Below, one piece after another: positions 8,463 to 17,418 of a stretch of DNA of 64,000 bases; the first letter of the stretch is position 1, and every line of letters begins with the position of its first letter. The stretch is taken from contig JAPKFB010000024.1 in the NCBI GenBank assembly GCA_028821775.1, positions 1 through 64,000 of the forward strand, in the 5' to 3' direction. This DNA comes from Roseibacillus sp. GTDB lineage: Bacteria > Verrucomicrobiota > Verrucomicrobiia > Verrucomicrobiales > Akkermansiaceae. The notes under the pieces are model-generated. The model had not been told where the DNA came from. It made no database searches and was given only the letters and a program-made list of their open reading frames with translations. Made by a program: the position numbers and the translations under genes.

Positions 8463-10703
8463 CTAGAAGGTGCCGTTGAGTTTTCGTCCGACCCAGAAGA
8501 ACGCGAGGAGCCCGATGAGGCAGGCGGCGATGTAGGGATTGAAGGCGAGGGGCTCCGGAATTACCTGCGGGCGAGGTTCCGGAAGATCGTAAATCTTTTG
8601 GGCGAGTTCATCGAGCTGGGCGGCGGTGACGACAGTGCCACGGGATACGCTGGAGAGTTCGGCAAGAACATCGGGACGGGCAGGGTGACCGGTCTTTTCG
8701 ATCTGGGTCCCCTGGGCAATCACCTTGGTGGTGGCCGCGCCTTCATCGCTTTGGGAAGTGCGGGCGCTGATCTTCCAGACGCCGGGCATGGTGATCTTGA
8801 AGCGTCCGGAGAAGGCGCCCCAGGCATCATCCGATTTGGCGAGTTCGAAGCGACGCACGCCGCCATCGGGCGCGGTGAGATCGATGAGGACATGGCCCTC
8901 CTGGAGGGGCGCTCCATTCTCTTCGAAGGCATTGGCGTTGAGGGTGACGCTATCGCCGGGGGATGGACGCTCAGGCGTGAAGTAGAGGCGGACGCGTTCG
9001 CCAGCCGCCATGTTTCGTTGGTAGGACATCCAGCGGGCAACCTGACCCCAGAAGCGATAGTGGTAGAGGTCTTCCACGCCGCGACGCCAACGCCATGCGG
9101 AATCAATTCCCATGAAGAGCACCTTGCCATTGCCGGCGCGGCTGGTGACGAGAAGGGGAATGCGGCCGTGTTGGTTGCGGCGGTTGGCGTGGACCGCGAG
9201 GACCTCGGTGCCGCTCTTGGCGCGCAACACGGGGGCGTGCCAATAAAATCCCGGGAGGCTTCGCCAGATGATGGGGTTTTCCTCTTCCGTGTTGCCGAGC
9301 ATGGTGAGCAGTGATCCTTCACCCTCGACCGTGAGGCGCAGCGGGGAAGCGGTGCTCTCTTCCTGCCCGTCCTGCTGCTTGTCATCGAGAATGACCGGGA
9401 TCAGGGAACCGAGATCGCTGTCGAGGAGGCTGAATTGATTTCCCTGCCAGCCCGGAATGAAGACGATGCCGGAGGCTTGGTTTTCGACCAGTCCCTTGAG
9501 GAGAGTGGCCTGTTCCTCGGTGAGTTGATCATCGGCGATCCCGACATCTCCGAGGAAGACGACGTCGTATTTCTGCAGGTCTTCGAGCTTGTCGGGAAAT
9601 TCGGTGATGTAGTCGGGGCCGTCGCCTTGACCCAGTTCCGGATGAAGAAGGAGGCAGTCGAGATCGACCCCGGGATCACGCGAGAGTGCGTTGCGGATGA
9701 AGCGGTATTCCCAGCGGGGCAGAGTCTCGATGACGAGGGCACGGATCGATTCCGGCCGACCGGCGATGTTGAATTTTCGGCGGTTGTTCTTCTCGACCAG
9801 TTCGCCATCGGCATAGGGAATGGAAAGCTCAAGGAGGGAGCTTCCTTCCTTTTGTAGGCGCCAGAGGATGGAATCGTAGTAGGTGGCGCCGCGGGGGATG
9901 GTGATGTTTTTGCTGCGTTCCACTCCGGAATCGTCGCGCAGGCGGACGACCGTGCGCACGTCACGATCGAGGGAGGACTCGATGGTGAAGGGGATTTGCA
10001 CATTTTCGCCGACAATGCCGTAGGTGGGGGCGGATACTCTGAGGAGGTCGAGATCGGGGAGGCGCGTTTCGCTGCCGGTCACGAGGGTGAAGAGGGGGAT
10101 GTCCTTAAGACGCATTTTCTGCGCCGCTGCCACGGGAGCCGGTTTGTCGGTGGCATTCCAATCCCCGTCGCCGATCATGATCACGGCGCGGAGATCCGGG
10201 CGGGTGTCGACGAGTTCGGAAAGGGCGGAATAAATATCGGTGACAGCGAGCGCGGTGACAATGGGGTCTTCGCTCTCGGGAGCCGCCGAAAAGGGGACCA
10301 GATTGACGACACTTTTGTTATCCTCTTCAAGGGGGGCCCAGAACTTGGTATCCAGAATGGAATCGACGAGCTCCTGGCGGGAGACTACTTCGCGCTCTGC
10401 ACTGAGGGCCTCGGGAAGCTGGGCATCGGCGGTGGTCATGGAGCCGGAGGCATCCCAGAGGATGACAATTTCCGGCTGTTTGGAGGGTTCCACTGTCTTG
10501 CGCCACTCCGGTTGCCAGAGCAGAAGGACGACTGCGGTGGCGCAGAGCAGGCGGATGAATTCGAGGAAGCCGGTGCGGGCGGGCCGCAGGCTACGTTTCC
10601 AGGCGATGATACAGAGTAGAAGGACCAGGCACCAAGCCGCGATCCCCGTGATGAAGATCTCGAGGCTGGCGGAAAAGTGGAGGTTGCCGAAATGGAAGCT
10701 CAC
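8463..10703 (-). CDS. VWA-domain membrane protein of a MoxR/Bat-type operon
   Basis: 746 residues. Two transmembrane segments at the N-terminus (about residues 10-32 and 47-62) are followed by a von Willebrand A domain with the metal site DASGS (84-88), a glutamine-amidotransferase-like region (about 380-480), Ig-like regions, and a last membrane helix at the C-terminus. The bulk is probably periplasmic. The start is GTG 10703, one base after the stop of the upstream gene; a longer frame to 10895 would lie inside that gene and its extra residues are a low-complexity artefact. Such proteins occur in MoxR-DUF58-BatA operons of Planctomycetes and Verrucomicrobia. Their exact role is not known; metal-dependent protein folding or envelope stress is usually suggested. 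Confidence 0.88.
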   Translation of the reverse strand: MSFHFGNLHFSASLEIFITGIAAWCLVLLLCIIAWKRSLRPARTGFLEFIRLLCATAVVLLLWQPEWRKTVEPSKQPEIVILWDASGSMTTADAQLPEALSAEREVVSRQELVDSILDTKFWAPLEEDNKSVVNLVPFSAAPESEDPIVTALAVTDIYSALSELVDTRPDLRAVIMIGDGDWNATDKPAPVAAAQKMRLKDIPLFTLVTGSETRLPDLDLLRVSAPTYGIVGENVQIPFTIESSLDRDVRTVVRLRDDSGVERSKNITIPRGATYYDSILWRLQKEGSSLLELSIPYADGELVEKNNRRKFNIAGRPESIRALVIETLPRWEYRFIRNALSRDPGVDLDCLLLHPELGQGDGPDYITEFPDKLEDLQKYDVVFLGDVGIADDQLTEEQATLLKGLVENQASGIVFIPGWQGNQFSLLDSDLGSLIPVILDDKQQDGQEESTASPLRLTVEGEGSLLTMLGNTEEENPIIWRSLPGFYWHAPVLRAKSGTEVLAVHANRRNQHGRIPLLVTSRAGNGKVLFMGIDSAWRWRRGVEDLYHYRFWGQVARWMSYQRNMAAGERVRLYFTPERPSPGDSVTLNANAFEENGAPLQEGHVLIDLTAPDGGVRRFELAKSDDAWGAFSGRFKITMPGVWKISARTSQSDEGAATTKVIAQGTQIEKTGHPARPDVLAELSSVSRGTVVTAAQLDELAQKIYDLPEPRPQVIPEPLAFNPYIAACLIGLLAFFWVGRKLNGTF

Positions 10704-10704
10704 G

Positions 10705-12693
10705 TCAGGAAGTTGGCTCGGGTGAGGGAGCCGTGCTGGTGTCGACGCGCTTGGGCTGCAGACAGAGGAGGGCTTCGATGATGAGGAAGAGGAGCATCGC
10801 AATAAGGAAGGCACGCCAGGCTTCGCTGAAGAAGGACTCGCTGGAGGAACTCTTGTCCTCGAGAAGGCTGTAGTCGGTGTCCAGCAGGGCGGCATCGAGC
10901 TGCGCGGTGGTCAGCATTTCGATGGAGTCCTCCCCGACGGGACGGTTGACGGCGACGGTGCGCTCGCCGAAACGGTAGACCCCTGCCTCGTAAGCGACGT
11001 TGCCGGCATCGCCTTCGGCGTAGCTGTCAACGCGGTCGCGAATTTCGTCCCCCTGAGGGATGGCGGAGTCCTCGCCGGCGACGCCAAAGAAGCCTGCGCC
11101 CAGGCGACGGTTTCCATCATCGAAGCTTCGTTGCAGGAGGACGAGGTGGAGGGCGGTCCGTTCGAAATTGGACCAAGTGTAGTCAGGAAGAGTGGAAAGA
11201 AAGAGGACCTGGCCCTGGCCAATGACACGGCGGGCGAGGAGCGGTTCCTCGTCATCCCAGCGCGCGAGGGAGATAAAATCGCCGACAAGCCCGCGTCGCT
11301 TGATGGCCCTGATGCGCTCGAGAGGAAGGGGAGCACCCCCGAGGGCGTCGCGAAATGCTCCGTCGGCGTGATCCCAATCATCGACAATGAAAAACTTGTC
11401 GGGGGGGGACTGGGTGATGGGGTCCCAGGAAATCCCCCCAAAGGAGGCGTCTGAATCTTCCTCGGGAGGAAAGAAGAGGGTCACTCCGCCCTTCTCGACA
11501 AACTCAAAAAGTTGGTTGGAGACGGGTGGTTTGGGGAGGGGGGCTTTCCAGACGATGAGGGAGGCCGAATCGAAGTTGATCTGGTGGGCCTGGCTCGGCT
11601 GGCGCACGGTGACTTCCTGATTGGCAAAACCGGGGGCGAGGCCCTTGGTGAGGGCCTCAAGGGCATCACTACTGGTGGCATTTTCGGTGACCAGGTAGGC
11701 GTGCACGGGAGCCTCCTTGCCATAAGCGTAGTAAGAGACATTGTTGCGAGAGTTGGCGTTGTCGGGAATGGAGACCCAGCCGTGACCCGCACCGGGGGCA
11801 CCTTCCAGCGGGATGCGTTTTTGGAAGCGCTGGGATTGTCCATTGAAGGAAACCTGGGTGGCGGACCGAGCTCCGAGGTGACTGATGGTGACTGCTTTGG
11901 TGGTGGGGCCGGTGTCCTGTTCGCGCGCGAGTTCCAGGTCGAGCACGAACTCTCCGGCTTCCCGTCGGGAGGAAAGAACGCGGATCGCGAAGTCATTGCG
12001 CTCGCGACCATTGAGGGCGAGCACGCGAAGTTTAACGTTGAAATCCAGTTCGTCAAGATTGGCTCGAAAGGCATCCCAACGGCTGTCGTCCAGCGCCCAA
12101 TCCTCGCGTTGCAGATCAGAGGCCACCCAGATTTCAGAGCGCCCGGGCTTGGCTTCCTGGATGTAGTCGAGAGCGGAGACCAACATGCCCGGAATATCTG
12201 CGGCAGAGTCGGTAGGAGCCGTGAAGGACAATTCGGGAAGGACATCGGGGGAGGGGACCTCCTGGGCGATGCCGGTGGCACTGTCGATGAGGACGAGGCG
12301 CGCTTCGCCAAGTTCCGCCATGGCTTCCGTCACCCGCTCGAGGACGCTCGTGCGCTTGCTCAACTGGATGTCCTTTTCGGAACGCTCCATGCTGGAGGAG
12401 CGGTCGAGAATGAGGATGACCGTTTCCACGCTTCCGCCACCCCATCCGAGGAAGCCGCCCACCAAGGGGCGGGCGATGGCGAAGATGAGCGCTGCAATCG
12501 CGAGCGAGCGCATGAGGAGGATGAGGATGTGCTTGAGTCGCTTCTTGCCACGGGACTCGCGAGTGGCCTTCAGGAGAAACTGCATCGCGCCCCACTCGAC
12601 GGTGCGAAACCGTCGGCGGTTGAGGAGATGAATGATGACCGGAATGGAGACCGCGAAGAGGCCCCAGAGCATGGTCTGCTGTAGAAAAGTCAT
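10705..12693 (-). CDS. BatA-like protein with aerotolerance N-terminal domain and VWA domain
   Basis: 662 residues. The start is the classic aerotolerance-regulator (BatA) N-terminal domain: a first membrane helix (about 5-23), the basic stretch HLLNRRRFR, and a second helix (about 55-75). A VWA domain follows with metal site DRSSS (97-101). A further membrane helix lies near the C-terminus (about 620-645). The middle is probably periplasmic. It is the third gene of the operon, and its stop is separated by one base from the next start, so translation is likely coupled. The family name comes from Bacteroides aerotolerance; a role in oxygen tolerance here is not shown. Confidence 0.9.
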   Translation of the reverse strand: MTFLQQTMLWGLFAVSIPVIIHLLNRRRFRTVEWGAMQFLLKATRESRGKKRLKHILILLMRSLAIAALIFAIARPLVGGFLGWGGGSVETVILILDRSSSMERSEKDIQLSKRTSVLERVTEAMAELGEARLVLIDSATGIAQEVPSPDVLPELSFTAPTDSAADIPGMLVSALDYIQEAKPGRSEIWVASDLQREDWALDDSRWDAFRANLDELDFNVKLRVLALNGRERNDFAIRVLSSRREAGEFVLDLELAREQDTGPTTKAVTISHLGARSATQVSFNGQSQRFQKRIPLEGAPGAGHGWVSIPDNANSRNNVSYYAYGKEAPVHAYLVTENATSSDALEALTKGLAPGFANQEVTVRQPSQAHQINFDSASLIVWKAPLPKPPVSNQLFEFVEKGGVTLFFPPEEDSDASFGGISWDPITQSPPDKFFIVDDWDHADGAFRDALGGAPLPLERIRAIKRRGLVGDFISLARWDDEEPLLARRVIGQGQVLFLSTLPDYTWSNFERTALHLVLLQRSFDDGNRRLGAGFFGVAGEDSAIPQGDEIRDRVDSYAEGDAGNVAYEAGVYRFGERTVAVNRPVGEDSIEMLTTAQLDAALLDTDYSLLEDKSSSSESFFSEAWRAFLIAMLLFLIIEALLCLQPKRVDTSTAPSPEPTS

Positions 12694-12733
12694 CGGGGAC
12701 AGGGGTCAGGAAAGGGACATGAGGAGACGGGAT

Positions 12734-13633
12734 TCACCGTGCTCCTTTCTTCGGTAAGCGGGTGGTCAAAAAGTCGCGCAGGACTTCCTCGTAGTCCTTG
12801 TCCGAGGTGACGAGATGGTAGTCGGCATGGACGTCATGGCACTTGGTCTCGACGGTCGCGAGGAACTCACGAATGGCCTGGTCGTACTCCTCCGCGATCA
12901 GGTTGGGCTCGGCCACGATCGTGGTGTTGTCCTCCAGATCGACGAAGCGGTAGGGGCGGGTGAAATCGAAGTTGATCTCCTGGGGATCCATGAGGTGGAA
13001 AACGGCGACGTCGTGCTTCCGATAGCGCAGGTGTTGGAGAGCGTCGCCAAAGGACTGAGGATCACAGAAGAGATCGGAGATGATGAAAATGAGCGCCCGC
13101 TGGCCGACCTTTTCCGCGACGGTGTGGAGGGCGTCCACGAGGCCTGTCTCGCCTTTCGGTTCGAGGGTACTGAGTACGTCGAAGAAGTTCTGCAGGTGGG
13201 CCGGGCGGCGGCTGGGAGGAAGTTCGAGGTGGATGGACTCGTCGCAGCAGGAGAGACCGGCGGAGTCGCCCTGATCCACGAGCAGGTAAGCCATGGTGGC
13301 GGCGAACTTGCGGGCGAACTGGATTTTTTGATCGTGTTCGCCCGAGGCGTATTTCATCGACCCGCTGCAATCGACCACGAAGTAGGCACGCAGGTTGGTG
13401 TCTGCTTCGAACTCCTTGATATAGTGACGATCGGAGCGGGCATAGGCTTTCCAATCGAGTCGGCGAGTGTCATCACCGGGCACGTATTTGCGATATTCTG
13501 CAAACTCGACGGACGACCCGCGGTGAGGGGAGCGGTGTTTGCCGGCCACGTTTCCAATCATGGCCAGACGGGCCTCAATCGGGAGGGCCCCGAGGCGGGA
13601 GAGGACGGCGGAGTCGAGAAAGTCGTATTTCAC
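12734..13633 (-). CDS. DUF58 domain protein (VWA-like)
   Basis: 299 residues, soluble. It has the DUF58 signature RxYxPGDDxRxxDWKAYARSD (about residues 48-68), followed by a VWA-like fold with DCSGS at 88-92. DUF58 proteins are almost always next to a MoxR ATPase, as here, and are thought to be its substrate or adaptor. The GTG at 13633 is chosen as the start because the family begins just before the conserved LDSAVLSRLG helix. The frame upstream of it is a Thr-Pro repeat that arises from a short tandem repeat, not a plausible N-terminus. Confidence 0.92.
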   Translation of the reverse strand: MKYDFLDSAVLSRLGALPIEARLAMIGNVAGKHRSPHRGSSVEFAEYRKYVPGDDTRRLDWKAYARSDRHYIKEFEADTNLRAYFVVDCSGSMKYASGEHDQKIQFARKFAATMAYLLVDQGDSAGLSCCDESIHLELPPSRRPAHLQNFFDVLSTLEPKGETGLVDALHTVAEKVGQRALIFIISDLFCDPQSFGDALQHLRYRKHDVAVFHLMDPQEINFDFTRPYRFVDLEDNTTIVAEPNLIAEEYDQAIREFLATVETKCHDVHADYHLVTSDKDYEEVLRDFLTTRLPKKGAR

Positions 13634-13771
13634 AGGCGGCGGGAGGATGAAGGGGAGGGGGCGAGTGGGAGTGGGAGTGGGAGTCCGGATCGACCTGAGG
13701 TGGGACCGGATTCCGGCCCGTCCCACTCCAAGTAGCGAAGATCAACCATCAAATATCACGCCCGGGGGTCG

Positions 13772-14875
13772 TTAATCCTCCCGCATCTCTTCCACCAGGC
13801 GCTCGACCACTTTCTTGGAGGTCATCCCTTGGGATTCGGCGGCGAAATTGGTGATCACGCGGTGGCCGAGGACCGGGACGGCAACGGCCTCGATGTCTTC
13901 GAGGGAAGCCATGTAGTTTCCACGGAGGGCCGCACGGCCCTTGGCTCCAATTACGAGGTACTGCACGGCGCGGGGACCAGCCCCCCAACCGACGTATTCC
14001 TTGATCCAGGAAGGGGCGTCATCAGAAGCGGGTCGGGTCTTGCGGACGATCTCGACCGCGTAGTCGTAGATATGATCCGGAACGGGCATGCGACGCACGA
14101 GGCGCTGGAAGGCGAGGACCCGTTCGCCGGTGATGATGGGAGTGAGAGCTTCGCGGTCCACGCCCGTGGTTTCGCGAGCGATCCGGCGCTCTTCGTCTTC
14201 GGTCGGGTAATCGACCTCGATGAGGAACATGAAGCGGTCGAGCTGGGCTTCGGGCAAGGGATAGGTTCCCTCCTGCTCGATGGGGTTCTGTGTTGCGAGG
14301 ACGAAGAAGGGCTTGTCGAGATCGTAGGTTCGTCCGAGGACGGTGACCTTGTTTTCCTGCATGGCCTCGAGGAGGGCGGACTGCGTTTTGGCGGGGGCGC
14401 GGTTGATCTCGTCTGCGAGGAGGAGGTTGGCGAAGACGGGACCCTTGATATACTCAAACCCCCGTTTGCCAGTGGCGGCGCTCTCTTGAATGATGTCGGT
14501 GCCGGTAATGTCGGCAGGCATCAGGTCCGGGGTGAACTGAATGCGGCTGAAGGAGAGGTCCATGCATTCTCCCACGCTTGAGATCAGGAGGGTCTTGGCG
14601 AGTCCGGGCACTCCCATGAGGAGAGCGTGGCCACGACCGAAAAGGCAGATCGCCAATTGTTCGACGACTTCGTGTTGACCGATGATGACCTTGCTCAGTT
14701 CGTCTCTGAGTGAGCGGTAGACTTTGCCGAGTTCATCGATGGCTTCGACGTCGTCCGGGGGGAGCGTGTTGGAGGTTGCGGAGGAGGAAGAAAGAGAGTC
14801 CTCCGGGATGGTGGGAGGTTCGGAGGAGATGGGTGGTTCCGAGGAATCGGGTGAATCAGCTGAGCGGGAGTCCAT
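13772..14875 (-). CDS. MoxR-family AAA+ ATPase
   Basis: 367 residues. An N-terminal Ser/Pro/Glu-rich tail of about 40 residues is followed by the AAA_3 core: Walker A GVPGLAKT (88-95), Walker B LLLADE (151-156), sensor 1 ATQNP, and the C-terminal lid domain. MoxR ATPases act as chaperones that insert metals or assemble complexes together with VWA-domain partners. This is the first gene of the four-gene minus-strand operon, so its 600-base upstream region should hold the promoter. The true start may be somewhat downstream, since the first 40 residues are low-complexity. Confidence 0.95.
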   Translation of the reverse strand: MDSRSADSPDSSEPPISSEPPTIPEDSLSSSSATSNTLPPDDVEAIDELGKVYRSLRDELSKVIIGQHEVVEQLAICLFGRGHALLMGVPGLAKTLLISSVGECMDLSFSRIQFTPDLMPADITGTDIIQESAATGKRGFEYIKGPVFANLLLADEINRAPAKTQSALLEAMQENKVTVLGRTYDLDKPFFVLATQNPIEQEGTYPLPEAQLDRFMFLIEVDYPTEDEERRIARETTGVDREALTPIITGERVLAFQRLVRRMPVPDHIYDYAVEIVRKTRPASDDAPSWIKEYVGWGAGPRAVQYLVIGAKGRAALRGNYMASLEDIEAVAVPVLGHRVITNFAAESQGMTSKKVVERLVEEMRED

Positions 14876-15487
14876 GAGGTTGGCGAATATTGTGTATCGG
14901 TTAAACGACGCTACGTGGCTGGGTTGTTTTGTCTAGCGAGGATTCGGAGAGGCAGAAGGGAGAATTCGTGAGATCGAGACGAGCGAGCACTCGCGATTTT
15001 ACGGCAACTCCCGCGACCTTGGGTTCCCCGTTCCCTATTTGAGAATAGCGCGATTTTCTTCCTGCCTGGGCACTCCGGGCTCCGATCATTCAATGGGCAT
15101 GGTCTGGCTCCTTGGAGCGGCAGTGCAGGACGCGCTGAAAGTGATGGCGGAGAGGGAGAGAGGCATCGCGATCCCTCTGGGAGGAGAACGGCCCGGAGGT
15201 TTGAGGGACAAAATGAGGGGAGAGGGCCCAGTTCAGAGACCCAATTCGAGGTCCTTGCGCTGGGGGAGAGGGGCGGAAAGAGAGCGCCAGGAGACTAGGT
15301 AACTAGGGGTGACACGAACTTCTTGAAGGAACGCTAATGAATCGGCGGGAAAATTCGAATTCCACGGAATGAAGATTCCTCGGAAAATCGAGGATTTCCG
15401 CTTGCCAGCGGGGGGAACTTTGCTAAACAGCTCGGCCCCTTTCGCGCCGAGGGATAAGTCGACGCGCCCATCACGCCTTCACACTAT
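14876..15487. other. Long intergenic region between divergent moxR and rpsM
   Basis: About 610 bases with no convincing gene. A plus-strand frame at 15039-15302 has no family resemblance and a biased composition, and I do not accept it. The region should contain the divergent promoters for the MoxR operon and the ribosomal protein operon. A small hairpin CTCGGC/GCCGAG lies at about 15431-15451, in the expected rpsM leader. Confidence 0.6.
15402..15429 (+). promoter_or_regulatory. Possible sigma-70 promoter of the rpsM operon
   Basis: TTGCCA (15402-15407) and TAAACA (15424-15429) are separated by 16 bases and lie about 60 bases upstream of rpsM. The -10 match is weak, so this is only a candidate. 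Confidence 0.3.
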
Positions 15488-15856
15488 ATGGCACGCATTT
15501 TCGGAATTGAAATCCCCAACGAGAAACGCATCGAAGCATCTCTCTCTTACCTCTATGGCATCGGGCACAAAACGGCCCTCAAGATTCTGGAGCAGGCGGC
15601 TGTTGACGGCAACCTGCGGACCGGTGAGCTCTCCGAAGAGCATCTTGTGAAGATCGCCCAGGTGATTCAGTCCGAGGGGATCATGATTGAGGGCGACCTT
15701 CGTCGCAAGAAGCAGGCCGCCTTGAAGCGCCTGACGTCGATCAATTGCTATCGTGGGCAACGGCACAAGCGGGGACTTCCCGTTCGTGGCCAGCGCACCC
15801 GCACCAATGCTCGTACCCGGAAAGGCCGCAAGAAGACGGTGGGTGCCAAGAATTAG
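15488..15856 (+). CDS. rpsM: 30S ribosomal protein S13
   Basis: 122 residues, standard length. S13 sits in the head of the 30S subunit and contacts the 50S and tRNA. The sequence has the family start [18 protein letters not shown], the helix-two-turn-helix segment and the basic end [18 protein letters not shown]. It is the first gene of the rpsM-rpsK-rpsD group. There is no Shine-Dalgarno sequence before the ATG; the 20 bases upstream are C-rich. Confidence 0.98.
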   Translation: MARIFGIEIPNEKRIEASLSYLYGIGHKTALKILEQAAVDGNLRTGELSEEHLVKIAQVIQSEGIMIEGDLRRKKQAALKRLTSINCYRGQRHKRGLPVRGQRTRTNARTRKGRKKTVGAKN

Positions 15857-15891
15857 GAACGAAACGTAAAACGATTTTCCCATTCCCAAAG

Positions 15892-16575
15892 ATGGCCGAG
15901 GAAGAAAACACCAAGCCGGAAGCTCCGGACGAGAAGCCCGCTGCCGCTGAGGCCGCGCCCGCTGAAAAAAAGCCCGCTGCCGCTGAGGCCGCGCCCGCTG
16001 AAAAAAAGCCCGCGGCCAAGGCTGCTGTGCCGGAGGACAAGCCTGCTAAGAAGAAGTCAGGAGCTGAGAAACCCGCCGCTGAGGGCGACGCCAAGCCGGA
16101 GTCCAAAGAGGGCGAAGGTGGCGAAGAGGGTGGCAAGAAAAAGGAAGAGAAGAAGGACATCTTCGCCGAGATCATGGGTGAAGAGGCCGCTGAGGCGGTC
16201 AAGATTCACAAGGCCAAGAAGAGCAAGAACGTCATCAAGGGGATCGTTCATGTGGCCGCCACCTTTAACAATACAATGGTGACCATCACGGATGTGAATG
16301 GAAATTCCATCGGTTGGTCGAGCGCCGGCAAGATGGGCTTCAAAGGATCCCGAAAAAGCACTGCCTATGCCGCGCAGGTTGTTTCGCAGGACGCCTGCCG
16401 CCAAGCGATGGCCCACGGTCTCAAGGAAGTAGAAATTCGGGTCAAGGGCCCGGGCGCTGGTCGTGAGGCCGCCGTGCGTGCGGTGCAGGCGATCGGCATT
16501 GAGGTCAGCAACATCAAGGACGTGACTCCCATCCCCCACAACGGCTGCCGGCCCAAGAAGGCTCGGCGGGTGTAA
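15892..16575 (+). CDS. rpsK: 30S ribosomal protein S11 with a long charged N-terminal extension
   Basis: 227 residues against about 130 for ordinary S11. Residues 1 to about 100 are low-complexity and rich in Ala, Glu, Lys and Pro, including a 12-residue block repeated twice. The normal S11 fold then follows, with [18 protein letters not shown], the [22 protein letters not shown] platform segment and the conserved end [18 protein letters not shown]. The ATG 15892 lies 35 bases after rpsM and is the natural start; the frame extends further upstream only inside rpsM. The extension may protrude from the small-subunit platform. Its function is unknown. Confidence 0.95.
   Translation: MAEEENTKPEAPDEKPAAAEAAPAEKKPAAAEAAPAEKKPAAKAAVPEDKPAKKKSGAEKPAAEGDAKPESKEGEGGEEGGKKKEEKKDIFAEIMGEEAAEAVKIHKAKKSKNVIKGIVHVAATFNNTMVTITDVNGNSIGWSSAGKMGFKGSRKSTAYAAQVVSQDACRQAMAHGLKEVEIRVKGPGAGREAAVRAVQAIGIEVSNIKDVTPIPHNGCRPKKARRV
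15936..16007 (+). repeat. 36-bp perfect tandem duplication in rpsK
   Basis: Two identical 36-bp units (15936-15971 and 15972-16007) are followed by a partial third copy. Each encodes 12 residues of the Ala/Glu/Lys/Pro extension, so the frame is kept. Confidence 0.95.
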
Positions 16576-16606
16576 CGCGAACAATTCCTCATACCACTCT
16601 TAAAAC

Positions 16607-17218
16607 ATGGCACGTTACACAGGTCCCAAGGATAGAATCAGCCGCCGCTTTCTGGTGCCGCTGTTTGGCTCCTCGCGCGCTCTCGAGCGTCGCAACTACC
16701 CTCCCGGTCAGCACGGTCTCCGCGCCGGTCGCCGCAAGAAGTCGGAATACTCGATCGCACTGGGCGAGAAGCAGAAGCTCAAGTTTCAGTATGGAGTGCT
16801 AGAGAAGCAGTTCCGTCGTTGCTACGAAGAAGCTGCCAAACGCCGTGGGATTACGGGTGATATTCTGATGCAACTTCTCGAGACCCGTCTCGACAATGTC
16901 TGCTTCCGTCTCGGATTTGGAAACTCGCGCCAAGCAGCCCGCCAGCTGGTTGGTCATGGCCACGTGCTCGTGAATGGCAATAAACTCGATGTTCCCAGCT
17001 ATCACTGTAAGCCGGGTGATAAGATCAAGATTGGTCCCAAGCCCTCTTCGCAGCAACTCGGTTTGCGCATGATGGACCTGACCCAGGCCGTTGCGCTCAA
17101 GGACTGGGTGGTCTTGGATCGCGAGACTATGGAGGGCGTCGTGGCACGCCTTCCGGAACTCGAGGACAGCGATCCGCTGGTCAATGTCCAACTCATTGTC
17201 GAACTTTACTCACGATAG
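16607..17218 (+). CDS. rpsD: 30S ribosomal protein S4
   Basis: 203 residues, normal size. S4 nucleates assembly of the 30S body. The sequence shows the start ARYTGPKDRISRRF, NYPPGQHG, and the S4 RNA-binding domain (LETRLDNVCFRLGF...ARQLVGHGHVLVNG). The N-terminal zinc cysteines found in some S4 proteins are absent, so it is a zinc-free type. In many bacteria S4 represses its own operon. It is the last gene before a clear terminator; rpoA and rplQ, the usual next genes, are not here. Confidence 0.98.
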   Translation: MARYTGPKDRISRRFLVPLFGSSRALERRNYPPGQHGLRAGRRKKSEYSIALGEKQKLKFQYGVLEKQFRRCYEEAAKRRGITGDILMQLLETRLDNVCFRLGFGNSRQAARQLVGHGHVLVNGNKLDVPSYHCKPGDKIKIGPKPSSQQLGLRMMDLTQAVALKDWVVLDRETMEGVVARLPELEDSDPLVNVQLIVELYSR

Positions 17219-17243
17219 ATTTGGCAGACCCCAAGTGATTTCG

Positions 17244-17273
17244 AAGGCCTCGCAGCGATGCGGGGCCTTTTTG
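17244..17273 (+). terminator. Rho-independent terminator after rpsD
   Basis: An 11-bp stem (17244-17254 with 17259-17269, one T-G pair) closes on a GCGA tetraloop and is followed by a run of five T. It starts 25 bases after the rpsD stop and ends the rpsM-rpsK-rpsD unit. Confidence 0.88.
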
Positions 17274-17359
17274 TATTGGAGCGCCTGGGGGGGCACGCTT
17301 CGAGCGCCCAGACAACCCTTCTCCCCTTTCCCAAGAGACTACTCATCCCAACCCCAGCT

Positions 17360-17407
17360 CTCAAACATTGCTTTCCCGTTGCAAATCGCGGAGGGGAATG
17401 CTTTGAG
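17360..17407 (+). promoter_or_regulatory. Hairpin in the thrS leader, possible translational operator
   Basis: Arms 17360-17377 and 17393-17407 pair as 6 + 4 + 3 bp with small bulges, ending 11 bases before the thrS start. It could control access to the thrS start, as thrS operators do elsewhere. There is no T-box motif. The regulatory role is inference. Confidence 0.35.
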
Positions 17408-17418
17408 AAGCACCACAA

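Noticed and set aside
10704-10895. 64-residue N-terminal extension of the VWA protein
   Set aside because: It lies entirely inside the upstream gene in another frame and is a Ser/Pro-rich artefact.
15039-15302. Open frame of 87 residues in the moxR-rpsM gap
   Set aside because: No ribosome binding site, no family resemblance, Arg/Gly-rich composition typical of random GC-rich frames.
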